From Trichuris trichiura (lineage: Eukaryota > Nematoda > Enoplea > Trichinellida > Trichuridae): a DNA stretch of 64,000 bases. The stretch lies in assembly GCA_037903355.1 (NCBI GenBank), contig JBAJFE010000041.1:493900-557899 (forward strand), given 5' to 3'. Position 1 is the stretch's first letter, and every line of letters begins with the position of its first letter. Positions 28,301 to 40,117 of the stretch are shown here, piece by piece. Under the pieces are notes generated by a model. It was not told where the DNA came from. It saw only the letters and a list, made by a program, of their open reading frames with translations, and ran no database searches. The position numbers and the translations under genes were made by a program.

Positions 28301-31300
28301 TGGATTCCTTAAGCCAACCGACCGGCCAACTGGTCAATGGCATTTGCCAAAGTCGTCTGCATCCTTTCTCATTCCGCTCACTCATCCGTACAATAATGTA
28401 AGCGACAATCAATCCAAGGCAATTCTCCCGACTTTGCTACTCGAAAGCGTGACCATGTTACAACTAAGCTAGGTTTTCTTACGTTTCATTTTGTCGCCAA
28501 AACATGCTCTTCCTACAAGCGTACTCCTACCCTGCATATATGCAAATGAATGCTGCTATTTGGCTCGCGAGTTATTGAACAATCCTTATGTTAATTTTTG
28601 CAAACGTAGACTTGCTCGGATCAAACCAAAAACAGCTAACTGGCCATGCAAAGATATGCAAAAATCGATGAAACTTGCTATATATGCAAATTAAACAAAC
28701 ACCAACGGATTGTATCGCCTAAGAAATAAAGTTTTAGCATTCGGAAAGGTAAATACAAATTCCTCGGTACGCGAAGGGGGTTCATCGTTGCTAGCTATTG
28801 AATGTTTGCCACAACAACTCGCTTTTCGTTACCATTTAAGGAGTGACGCATTGTTCGAATCACTTTGGCGATCACTCACCCTGCCAACACGGAGGGTCAA
28901 CTCCCTTCCATTCAGGTTCATTCACTCCCTGAAGGCGTATACAAAAAATACAATCCTTCAAAGGCAATCGTTACGCAGCGATTGTATATAGATAGCGAAT
29001 CGCGAGCGCTGTCAAAGGCGCCAAGGACTGATGAATGCTTATGAAGAGAAGCAAAGCTAAGCAAGTCACCTTGGTGAGCGCCGTTGGAGCTCGTAGTTCG
29101 CAGATTTCCGCGCGCCTAAGCCTACTGAAAACGGATCAAATGAATATACAAAATCCAACATAATCCTAAAAGCTTGTTTATCATTAATTTTTGCCGACAG
29201 TAGTAAAGAACTATCCCTAACGGGGAGAAGCTGGGGCGGCAAGTAGATCAAAACCAGTTTAGATGTCACAGGTTCCCTTACCGGAACGAACGATGTCTTT
29301 CTGACTTATTGCCAGTTGGAACAGGCGCAGCTCGTTTCTAATCATCGCTTGGTGAGGGGAAAAAATGGAACTGTCCATGGAGCAGACCGATCGAACGCTG
29401 AAAAAGGCAACAGAAACCTATTTTGGTCTTTTGCGCAAATATGGCAGCGGGGAGAGGATGGGCGAGAGCGTACGCACCGGATTGTCCCTTAGCGAGCAAA
29501 TCGTCCTTTCCCTCCTTTTGCCGACGTCACGGGAACCCGTTGGACTATTTAAAATTTTTTTTGCGCATTATCAAGAACAACTCCCTATTTGGAAGGCGTT
29601 GGACGCTCTTTTGGGGATTGGAAAATTTTTAAACGTCCTCCCCCACTCGCCTCATGTTCCAAAGGGATTGAAATCAAACGATTCGTCAACGCTGTCGCCC
29701 GCCCACCTCCGCACTAGCAATTGTCGAAGCAAGAAGCGGCACGTCGTTGACAAGTTAACCAATCTTAGGCTGACTCAATTGGGCCCATAGAAAACCTTTA
29801 GCGACGGACAAAAAAACGTCAAGCATCTACGTTGAACTGTCGATTCAAAAGCGCATTTGTAAAGCGCCGCTTTTCAACGCCTCTCGAGGCTTCATCTAAA
29901 AATGACGTTTACTCGCTAGACCGGAAGTTCCTACCAGAAAGCAGTTGACCCATAAATCATTTCTTAGCTTATAGTTCAAAAGTAAGCGCGCGGCCGGAAA
30001 GGGACATCACCCTCAGACGAAACACAATGAAGTTGTAAGTTTAATATACGCAAATGAATGCCATACGAACAAGCATTCTTGAGTTATGGAGATATACCCC
30101 AAACTTTCTTGAAAAGCTAAGAGCTTCCAGTAAGGGACTCAGTCCTTACGCGCCCTCATGCATAGGTGCTGGGTAAAATTTGCATACGCATAAATTAACA
30201 TGCAAGCAGTCCTACTCACTTTGCCGCGGCGTCAGAGGTTGAGGCGTTATGGTCGATCACCTGACGTTGAAACGTTAGGAAAGATGAAGCAATGGGACAA
30301 AGGGCAAAGCTTACTTTGCGCTCGTTTGGCACTAGGGCGTCTCGTCTCGATAATGCCGTGGGAGGTAAGTCGGCTGTAGCTATTTCTTCTTCATCGATTG
30401 CCTTCGGCAGTTCCTAAGCGACCGGACGAAACCAAGCAGTCGTCACTTGAAAAGGCGGGAAAAAAGTTGCCCTTACCGAGACGTCCTCCGAAAGTCCGCT
30501 TTGCCACTGCCCAATGGACATAATGTACGAACCGCTACTGCTGTTGCTGCTGAATGTTCTATTAGCGAGCTCTGAAAATTCAAATTATGTACTAAAATGG
30601 TCCACGTCATGCATGCATCAAAATCATCATGAAAGAAGCATGCATTAGTAGTAAAATGGGCGCAAGCTCTATTGAATATCTCGTTTCGGGAGTTGAAGAA
30701 GACTAATTCAGAAAAAAATCCATCAATGACATACTCTTTAGGCTATCGTACATCTGATTCTTCTGACCAGGAAAAGCGATGTATTTCTATCCGTTATGTA
30801 AAGCGTGTATTTCGACTGTCCTTACGCGTAAGAGAGATTACAAGGCAAAAACAGGCATCAGCTATTGAAAGAAAAACATTAGCCAGTAGATGTCATTCTC
30901 TATTAGGCTTCCATAGTTGGCAGTACGCAATGAACATTGTCGTACGATGCTAAGCAAGAAACTTGCAATCATAAAGATAATACTGAACAACTTTGTTCCG
31001 GCCTAAGCGAAAAGAGTTGACTGCTGCCGATTCCAGTACACAATTGTAGCTTGGACAGTTGTTCCTCGGCGTGATCAATACCAAAAGCAGATGAAATTAC
31101 GACTGCAAAACTCCTCCGGGGACTTTGATTGTTCACAACCCTTGAATGCTTCGCTGTGTTCGCATTTTTAAACGGCCAAACTAGACGGTTCACACGGAAA
31201 CCAATTGGGCTTCATTTTCCCTTACCGACGCGCCGTCTCATGAGTAGTTGAAACGAGAAAATGCGAAAATCACTGCCCCATCTCCGCACCTCTTTTTTTG

Positions 31301-31992
31301 ATGACGACAAACCTTCCTAAGCCATTAAAGCATTTCAACTGTTGGAAAACAAGCAAAAAACTTTACGCACGAAGGGCAAAAAAGAAAATTTGCATAGTCC
31401 GGCTGCACTGGTTGCTCACTAACTGCTTAAAGTAAACAATGTGACGTGGGATCCCGCGCCCAAAGCAGCCAGACTACAAGGGGCACAAGAGAAAACTTTT
31501 GCAATAGTAAAACCGCGTGTATTTGCATATTTTGCGGGAAAAAAGCACTGGCAAACTAATTGAAAGCTTTTTTTACTGTAGGCTACACCTCAGCAACCTT
31601 TTCGCGACTGGTAAAAACCTACTCGCTTTTCATTAAGAAATTTTAAAATGCTGCACCGGGCGGCAGAATTTTATCGTTTTGCGTCTAAACATGCAACGGC
31701 AATTGTAGTGGGATGCCGAAATTTCACGCCGAACGCGAAGGCGCGTTTGAAGACCATATTTGGTAGCGATGGCAAAAATGGACCAATAGCAACGTCGGTG
31801 GCGGCCACTTCCGCCTCACAAGTATTCTCGCCGAAAGATAAACCGTTGCTATTGGCGTCAGGAAGCACTAAATCAGCAATTTGGGCGTTTCAATAGCTGA
31901 GCAGCCGGCAAAGGAAAATTTTATTGATTAAAAGGAAAAATTTGACGGTACTTCACAAAAGTAAATAGCCGACAACAAAGCGTGCGAAAAAA
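25350..31992. other. Gene-poor region
   Basis: May contain the missing 5' exons of the RhoGEF, but none could be recognised. The longest frame with a natural-looking start (29365-29790, 141 codons) shows no domain. No RNA gene or transposon coding sequence seen. Confidence 0.4.
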
Positions 31993-32078
31993 GCTTCTCT
32001 CACATTGCTGAACTTCACCTATTTTAGCATATACATATATATGCTGAAAGAAGTGAAGTTCAGCAATATGAGAGAAGC
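31993..32078. repeat. Hairpin repeat with 26-bp arms (MITE-like)
   Basis: The arms GCTTCTCTCACATTGCTGAA... (31993-32018) and its reverse complement (32053-32078) differ at one position. The 34-bp loop holds a smaller TA-rich palindrome, AGCATATACATATATATGCT. Confidence 0.85.
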
Positions 32079-35000
32079 AACGAAAGAGCCCATCTCTTGA
32101 ATTACTGCGATGAGAGCGTTCTCTACATATAAGCCAAGGTGTAGTACTGCCCAATCTTTTCAGTTTTTATTTCTTTTAAGAAACGAGCTCGTAAGCAATT
32201 CTATGAATTGGGTGGTAAATTTAAAATTTGCATACAATGACGTCATAACAAGATGAGGTAAACATCGCGGCACAAGCAAGTAGTAATCACGGAATAACTT
32301 GAAGCTACTGCAAAACTTTACCCGCTCGTAACAATGTCTACAACTTATATTAAATGAGGACTATTTTTTCCACTTTTGCCCATTGATGTTAAGCGGAATA
32401 TATTTCGAATTCGTGGCTGGAAAAATTACGAAGCAATGCAACTTTGCAAGTACACTATTTCTTGAATTAGCCAGCAAACATTCGTCTTAAATATACCATT
32501 CTGTGAAATATACAATTTAATATAATATTAATACAACAAAAAAAATAACTAGCTAGAGCTACTAATACTAAAAGAATGCGGATAAAATCATAAATTCGCC
32601 TAACAAGGCAAGTGAGGCAAGGTGGCATATCTGAAGAGAGCTGTTAAAGACTGTCAGATGAATTTAACGAGCTAATGCCAACTTCCTTTTTATGAATCAA
32701 GCGAATTATTAAAAAGCACAAAGCTAGAGGCATATGAGCAAACATATCAAACATACCGTTTAGGGCTGCAAAATCTGAATACATCGCTCTTCACCTAATT
32801 TGGTAAGAGAATATTATCTATCGCTTCATCGGTAAATTCATAAAATTTACAAAGCTGAAAATTCCATCCTAATCGCTTAGTTGCGCTTCTATCTCTAAGA
32901 CAACGTTATCACATTTTGGACGAAGCGTCGTTGGGCCGAATTGGAAAATGTCAATACGGATAATGATTGTTAATAGCAATAAAGGCAAACCATTTCGCAA
33001 CGTAAGCAAACTGTTGCCACCCGGCTGTCACGCGCGTTTTGAAAGAAAAACAAAAGACGCTTTCGTTTTGCGTGAATACAATAAACAGTATAACAAGCGG
33101 ATGAGAAGAGAAGAATGCGAAAAACCCTTTGAGGTATTTGACTCTTTTCGATTAGAACTACAGCGACGCTCCATGTGCGTGCAGCGCGTTAGGCATTTAG
33201 ATAACGTCGTGAGAGAGCGGTTGTCGTCACCATGATACTTATTCCTATTTCGGCTACGATGAGTGTTTGATTGATCCAAAAGTGCTTATGAGCTTACGAA
33301 TGCACACCTTTTTCGGCAAACAATTAGGCTGATCAGCATCAGCAATTAGTCTACTTACGCGTAACTTAATTTAGGGCTTAAGTTAAGGTTAAAAAAAGCT
33401 TTCTTACAAAGGAAAACGAACAAAAGCGTAATTCTATGCATAAATGGCTATTAGGACTAATGGAACTTATTGTACTTACGCGGAAGCGCTGATCGTTGTA
33501 CGGAAGGAGATCTTTGACTGTTTGGCGGAAACGACGGCGCCTCAATGGTTCGCCAAACAAAGCGAAATCGATTTAACTGGCGACGCGCGCCGTATGAACG
33601 TGCAATTTCCGCAAGACTCGATTAGGCGAGCGAATGGCGAATTACTTTAAAAGCGCTATTTTAATAATTGCATTTTTCCCTTAGTGCCCCGCGGTGGGGT
33701 GGCGGAGCACAATTTTTGCCGAAACAAGCGAACAGAAAATGAGGGCACACAATGAGCTGCAAATGCTCTTCTTTTCCTTACGCCTACCAAACCGCGTAGG
33801 CTCAACTTGCTAATCAGGCAATTAATCATCAAACGACACATCCTAAAATGGACTAACAATCTGAAACCTTTCCAACGACGACCACCACTTGTGCATGGTC
33901 AAATAGAATTTTGACCAAATGCCCAACAATGTGTTGGCGGTAAAATAGATTCTTTAAAAAGGAGAAATCCTAGCATTAACAGTAGCGTACGTTTTGTCAA
34001 AATTCAATGGCCACTTTGGCCAATCAAAGCGTGAAAAATGCTGCTTAATTCAACATATGCTTCAGCGCGCAAGTTACACTTGCTCGCGTTACTGCTGGCT
34101 ATGAATAGAGAGCAGCAACGTAAAAGTACAACCGATAAGAAAACGCATTTTCAAAACCTTTGATTAAAGTCCGATCAATGCTATTACACTGCCGACCGGC
34201 AGAAGATGGGAATGTCTCAGGTTATTACTACACTGGCGGTCTCCTTGTAACGTTCTTTCTCTTTTGTTAGGCTGCTGTCACACTCGCTAACTTGGCGTGT
34301 TTTAAAAATGCTCTTTATATTAATTATAACAGCTCTTTTAGCTATGGAAAATAACCAATCCTTCAGGCAACAAAAACTGCTTAAAGTCAACGCCATATTT
34401 GAATATGATGCGCTTCCGCAGTGATAGAAAGACTTACGACAACTTTCAATTGAACGCAGGAACTCCAACTGATTTACAAGTCGAGCTAATACTTTTTTGC
34501 ATCTATTCGCGGCAGACTGATAAGTCAGTGAAAGAAAAAAGACTAACGGTAGTGATTATCCCGCCAGGAATATGTAAAGGGCCAATGGAGGAAGAGCATA
34601 GAGGCTTTAAGGCTGCAAACCATAGCTTATACGAATCACTTAAAGAAATATCTATTTTTTAAAAATATTGAGAATATCGAATCGCTGAAAACTATGAAAA
34701 AAATAATAACGAAGACTCATTATGTTAATTTCTGCCGATTGGATTAACAAAGATGGTAATTGTGTTCCCGCTCGTGATTGCTCATAATGGTTTTTGCTGC
34801 AAGCAACAATGATTCGCATTAGCGTTTTGGGGATAACAGTTTCAAGTACTCTTTTATTACTTGAACACCGCTAATTCCGCCCGACTAATGGAAACGCAAA
34901 GCTTAGCGACAACGTAACCTTTTTGGGAAAGAATGAAATAGAACAAAAGCACTACGAAAACGCTGAGTGAGCAAACGGACCCTCAGTTTCGAAACGTTGC

Positions 35001-35330
35001 GCATGTGAAGTCTAAAGGCTAAAAAACAAAACTTAAAGCAACACACTCTCCGTTGACCATTTTATGCATGCAAACCAACACGCATTTAAGCTTGCTTTAT
35101 TGTCCACTGAATGATGCGTACTAATTGGAACTTTGAAATCGAACAGTCGAACGCGGAATGCCTACCCATAGGAAAAATGAAATATTTCTGTTTCAAGAAT
35201 TGGTGACCTCTTAGAGATGAGAAATGTCTTACCAACTGGACAAAGCTTCGTAACGGCGGTTTTTCGCTTGCTTTAAATGAGGATCTCACCAAAAAATGGA
35301 CGAGCAGTTAATGGGAAACATCAGTGGAAG
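32079..35330. other. Gene-poor region
   Basis: No recognised gene. Short frames at 32948-33235 and 33444-33650 have no family features. Confidence 0.4.
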
Positions 35331-35363
35331 ATCTGCTCATCCATCTGTTCGTAGGATGTAATG
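35331..35363. mobile_element. Decayed fragment of a family-2 PLE terminal repeat
   Basis: GATCTGCTCATCCATCTGTT followed by CGTAGGATGTAATGGGCA resembles the family-2 end GCTCATCCATCCGTTGGTAG...GGGCA with several substitutions. Short, so uncertain. Confidence 0.4.
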
Positions 35364-35371
35364 GGCATCTA

Positions 35372-37853
35372 GCATAACGAAAGGATTAAATCCTCAATTG
35401 TAAAAAGTATACTTCAATAATGTTACGCAGTATCCCAACAGCTGAAAAATTCCATCAAATTTTTCACTTTTTAACATATGCCACGTTACTGAAGCACTCG
35501 TAAGCGACTACGCGTTTAAAATCACTCGAAAGCTTTTGGATTTTGAATTAACGCTAAAGACGGAAAAAACAAGTGGTATGCATTACATTGCAAACGTGTT
35601 ACGCATCTTTTCGGAACAACCGCAAATTCCGTACGCTAAAAGAAAGCAAAAGGGAAAAGTTAGCGCCGCACAGAATGTTTTACATACGGGACAAAATCGA
35701 GCCCGCGAACTGCTTGCCTAATAAAATACAACCGCGGCCTTGTAAAGCAGCTTATCGAAAGTCGACTCCTCCCAAAGATTACTTGGAGGGAGGTACATTA
35801 TTGTAAGATTCTATTAAATTATCATTATCCACTTTGGCCGCAAGCTATGTTAGCTTACGCATATTCAAAAGCGGAAATCTGAAATGGCAACAAAGCATTC
35901 TTTAGCTACAATGTTGAACTTCAAGTATACTAAGCGCTAAATCGTTGCTACGGCAATCGTGTTGTGACAGCCGTTTTTAAACAAGTTTCATTGGAACATA
36001 TTCCTAAGCCCTCGGGGCCTAGACTGTCCCATCTTTAGCCGAATACGAGACCAGCTGGGCCCTGAGGGCTTTAGAACATTTTAAAATAAACAACTATTTG
36101 AAAAAACAGGATATCAGTAGTCGCCTTATAGAAATTATTCAAAAATGGGACAAGCCATTAATGCCATCAGTTCCAGCTGCTTTTTCACTTAAGTCATTTA
36201 AATAGGGGCATAAACTTTGAAACTTTAGAAAGCGTTCGTATTTGGTTGGTACGCCCACGCATTTAATGGATAATATTGAAACGCATTGCCCGCATTAATA
36301 TTGCGCATGCGGAAAACTACCATACGACGATAGCCTGCAAGCTGTTGGGCTGACAAATGGACTATCTTACAAATACCATTAAGTTAAATAGCTTCAATTC
36401 AAACTTAATCTTACTTAATGACGCGGAGAACGATAGTTACAAAATTATTTCGCCACTTCCAATTTATTATTATTACCACGCATAAGGGCAGTCAAAGTCT
36501 TCAACGAAAACGCGCGTAAGCCGTTATAGTCAAAACAGAAATAGCGCTTAACGGAGACTGTCTCTCAAACGCATCGGAAAAAAGCATATGGTACAAATAG
36601 TATATAGTATAGGACCTACAGACTCGCCACTTCAAAATAACGCTGATAGCTTCGAGCAGGAAAAATCGTAAGACTATTTCTATAGTTGCAAAATGTTTTG
36701 CCCACATGTGACTTTTTCCCGCCGTAAGGCTGTTTAGGTCTCCGCCTTTTTTTCCGAGCAAAAAGATAAACACTACGTCATTGACAAACTGCTTCGAGCG
36801 TGATCGATTGTCCCCGTCAGTCGGTTGCATTTGCCTTAAGAAATACATTATATTTTTAACAATACACTGTAATCCATTACGCGACGCGCCAAACCCGGAA
36901 ATCAACATATACGGGCAAAATCATATTCGCCTCCCTTTTGGCAATAGAAAAAACTAACTGCTTCAAAAAGACAAGTGGAAAATGGGGAAAATGTGACACT
37001 AATGAAAAGTGTAAACGGGTCAGCTGAAAATTATGCAAATTAATTAAAGCGAAAATAACGCAAAAGGTATGAAACCTTCGTGCAGCATGATCAATGTCGG
37101 TCAATAATACATCTTCTAAATATATGAGCACAAAATGACGTCATACAGCCGGCAGTTGTAAACGCATAGTTGAGATGTATGCAAAATAAAATCAAGAGTA
37201 GCTTAATAACTTAAGCTGAGGCTAAACAAGCTTTAGCGTACGCCGACATGTGGCAACATGTACATGACGTATATACGTTTAAGCTTGAGTATTCGACAGT
37301 TAAGACAATATGGATATTTTTAAAAAATGAAAATCCAATTCTTACGAAAAGTGAATGCCTTTGGAAAAAGTTAGTCCAAAGCGGCTGTGCACTCTCTCAC
37401 GCAGGTCGGAAACAACGGATATGAAAAAGAGAGTAAATTTTGCTGGGTACCACAACGACAGCCGACCATTGGCATTCAGCAAGCGCGGTATTTCGGCTAG
37501 ACCCGCAAAGGCGTATGCGTACGCGTTTGATTTATGAAATTCGTCGCTTATTAACAACGCGCAACATTCAGGCTGCTGCCGCTGCCAATCCCGAATGAAA
37601 GGAAAGTTGCATTTTCACCGGGAAATCCTATGCGGACACTTCGCAACGTATTGCCCAATTGCCTCCCAGGCGTAGTTCACTTCAGCATTCATTAATCATG
37701 CCAACAAGTAAAAGATAGAAACAACGCGCCGGATGACGAAAGTTTACCTATCAATTGTCAACGATTTTGGTCTCCTTCACTTTGGAATGAATCTAAGAAT
37801 GAAGAACACTTCTCGCACGTAGGCAACGCTCTCTCCACTGATGCAAGTTTGCT
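35372..37853. other. Gene-poor region with one hairpin
   Basis: No recognised gene. An inverted repeat AAGCCCTCGGGGCC (36006-36019) / GGGCCCTGAGGGCTT (36057-36071) encloses about 37 bp and looks like a small MITE. Confidence 0.45.
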
Positions 37854-37993
37854 TGAAAGAAAGTATATATATATATATACTTTCTTTCCAATTTAAAATT
37901 GTTGCTTTTCCGCTGACGGGTCAATAAGTTGGAATGAACCTTTCTTGAAAGAAAGTATATATGTATATATATATATATATATATACTTTCTTT
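37854..37993. repeat. Two TA-centred palindromes sharing the same arms
   Basis: TTGAAAGAAAGTATAT...ATACTTTCTTTCC (37854-37888) and CTTGAAAGAAAGTATAT...ATACTTTCTTTTAAAG (37944-37993) have the same arm sequence and a (TA)n centre. The 55 bp between them include a segment repeated in inverted orientation near 39.1 kb. Confidence 0.85.
37889..37934 (-). repeat. Dispersed 46-48-bp repeat, copy 1
   Basis: The reverse complement reads TTCCAACTTATTGACCCGTC then GCGGAAAAGCAACAATTTTA. The same sequence with two or three differences occurs on the plus strand at about 39105-39153. Frames on both copies would encode NLLTRxRKSNNFK, which is a consequence of the repeat, not evidence of a gene. Confidence 0.8.
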
Positions 37994-39486
37994 TAAAGAA
38001 TAAACCTTATACAGCTCAATAAGAAAAGCTACAAGGAAACATTCATCGTTATGGATGAATTGAAACGTTGCTATCCAATATGTCCCCATAATGACGGTTG
38101 TAAGCATTCCTGGTTAACTCCCTGATGATCAGTTCCGCACGATGAAGACCCCATTAGTAATTACCCAAAAAATCTCCTGAAACCAAGTTCGCTCTTGTAA
38201 AATCGATATACCATAAAGACTAAGTGAACAAGAGAAATTGGCGGGAACAGGCAGGAATGGTGAGCCAATTTGCAATGCTTAAACCGAGCTGAATGAATGC
38301 TGCAAGGTCAACAGCAGCGCCAAACAGACGCGATTAATGACCGCTGCCGCCGCTCGGCTCGGCTAAGAAAAAATCCCGCCACTTAGGGTTGGGCAAAAAC
38401 AAATGACAAAGCTACTCACAATGGCGCCAACTCTATGACTCGTTCACATTCAAAGTTCAGCGAAGCTTTAGGTAAAAAAAACTGAATGCTTCGGTGATTT
38501 TCCCTCGAGACTAAACAGCGAAAGAATGGATTCGGTATCGGCGCTCGTCATCTGCTCATATTACTTAAAGTATCATGACAATGACTGGCAAAAGAAGCGC
38601 GGGATTGTCAATCAATAGAATCACAAGAAATAGCTTCGATTAACTGACATATATTGTAGCAACATAAATGGCGTACGCATGCAACTACTGCCCGCGAGGA
38701 AAACAAAACTTGTCATTCTTAGAAAGAGGCTGAACTTACTCAGCCTAACCAATCTTAGCCAGATTAATAAACCAACCTCCCGCCGTTGTCACTTATGATC
38801 GATGACTAGTAAATGTTACGTCAACAGTTTTCGCGTGCAGTTGTGTCAGCTCGTACGTGCTTAAGATCGTTTGTTGAGATAATCCCTTCCCCAAAAGCGA
38901 AAACCCAAAGAGGCAAAGCGCTCAAGCTCAAAAACGTTGCCGCATTCCAAAATAAGTTTTTCAAGTTTACCGCTGAAGTTTACCCAACGGACAAGGATGC
39001 AAATACAAAACACTTCGCTACAAATCTTCTTTGCGCACCAACCTTACAACATTGGATCGACAATATGCGGCTCGAAATTTTGCATATTCTCTCGCCAGCT
39101 ATGGTTTATTCCAACTTATTGACCCGTCGGCGGAAAAGCAACAATTTTAAATGGGAAAACTGCATCGGTCTAAAAAAAGGATGTTTCGGCAAGTTTCTAC
39201 CTTAGCGCACTACAATTTAATGGTAAAATCACTATTTTTCTGAACACTTTTTTAGAGAAACTGACGACTACGGTTAACATGCTACGAAAGCGTAGGACCG
39301 AAAGGGAAACAAGCTACAAGAATGAACCGCTAACGTTTTCCGGGTCGATTCGAGTTCAACGTCACAAAGCAAAAATATAGCATTTCTCTAAGAGATGGAA
39401 GTGAAGGAAAAAGCGTCCATCAATACATGCTTGCAGTTTTAGCGTAACTTTCATCGTTCAGAAATATAACCCACTAATGCGTAGTT
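37994..39486. other. Gene-poor region
   Basis: Holds the second copy of the 48-bp repeat (39105-39153) inside a 130-codon frame (38813-39205) without known domains. No convincing gene. Confidence 0.45.
39105..39153 (+). repeat. Dispersed 46-48-bp repeat, copy 2
   Basis: Inverted relative to the copy at 37889-37934, 1.2 kb away; differs by CGTCGGCGG against CGTCAGCGG and near the ends. Confidence 0.8.
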
Positions 39487-39524
39487 AAAGAAGCAACACA
39501 ATCAATAAACAGCTAAAAGTATTA

Positions 39525-39562
<38 letters not shown>

Positions 39563-39602
39563 TAATACTTTTAGCTGTTTATTGATTATGTGTTGCTTCT
39601 TT
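39487..39602. repeat. 116-bp palindrome with (TA)n centre
   Basis: AAAGAAGCAACACAATCAAT...ATTAAACATATA is mirrored by TATATGTTTAATAC...TGTTGCTTCTTT with a 2-bp indel. The centre is about 30 bp of TA. Immediately followed by a second, unrelated palindrome. Confidence 0.92.
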
Positions 39603-39697
39603 AGATGAGATCTTAAAGGTGTCCACGGGTAGGATTTGATTATATATATATATAAAATCAAATCTTACCAGTGGACATCTTTAAGATCTTGTCATCT
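39603..39697. repeat. 95-bp palindrome with (TA)n centre
   Basis: AGATGAGATCTTAAAGGTGT...GATTTGATTATA is mirrored by AAAATCAAATCTTACC...AAGATCTTGTCATCT with a few mismatches. Abuts the previous palindrome without spacer. Confidence 0.9.
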
Positions 39698-40117
39698 ACG
39701 CCCTGCAAACCAACAGTGGCGACACCTATGATGCGAAGTATGCTGTTTTGCCGCTACTTTGCGGCTAGGCTGTCCTTATATTTTGGTCTAGGCTTAGTCC
39801 AAATCAGAACAAGATATCCGGCAAAATTTTGAGACCAGAGCCCGGAAGTTTCCGTATATTTGTTAGCTGACTTGTTCCACCCAAAACCGTAAGCCTAGGT
39901 AAAATGCAGGGAAAATATAGTCGGCAAAGTGGCGATAAAACAACCCATTTTGTTTTGTAGGTGGCGCCACTGTAGGCTTGCGAGAGCATATGCGAAAAGA
40001 TCTGATCTAATACTTCGCCGCTTTGCTATTAGGTATTCTATAAAATGCTCAAGGAACGTGCAAAGTATTAAGTGTTTCGTACATTGCTTGCAATGTATAT
40101 ATATATATATATATATA

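Noticed and set aside
29365..29790. 141-codon frame with a plausible Met start
   Set aside because: No recognisable domain, no flanking exon, and frames of this length occur by chance on both strands here.
38813..39205. 130-codon frame ending in NLLTRRRKSNNFKW
   Set aside because: Its most distinctive part is the dispersed 48-bp repeat, which also appears in an antisense frame at 37.9 kb.
39487..39697. CRISPR-like or tandem repeat array
   Set aside because: The repeats are inverted palindromes with TA cores, not regularly spaced direct repeats, and the DNA is eukaryotic.
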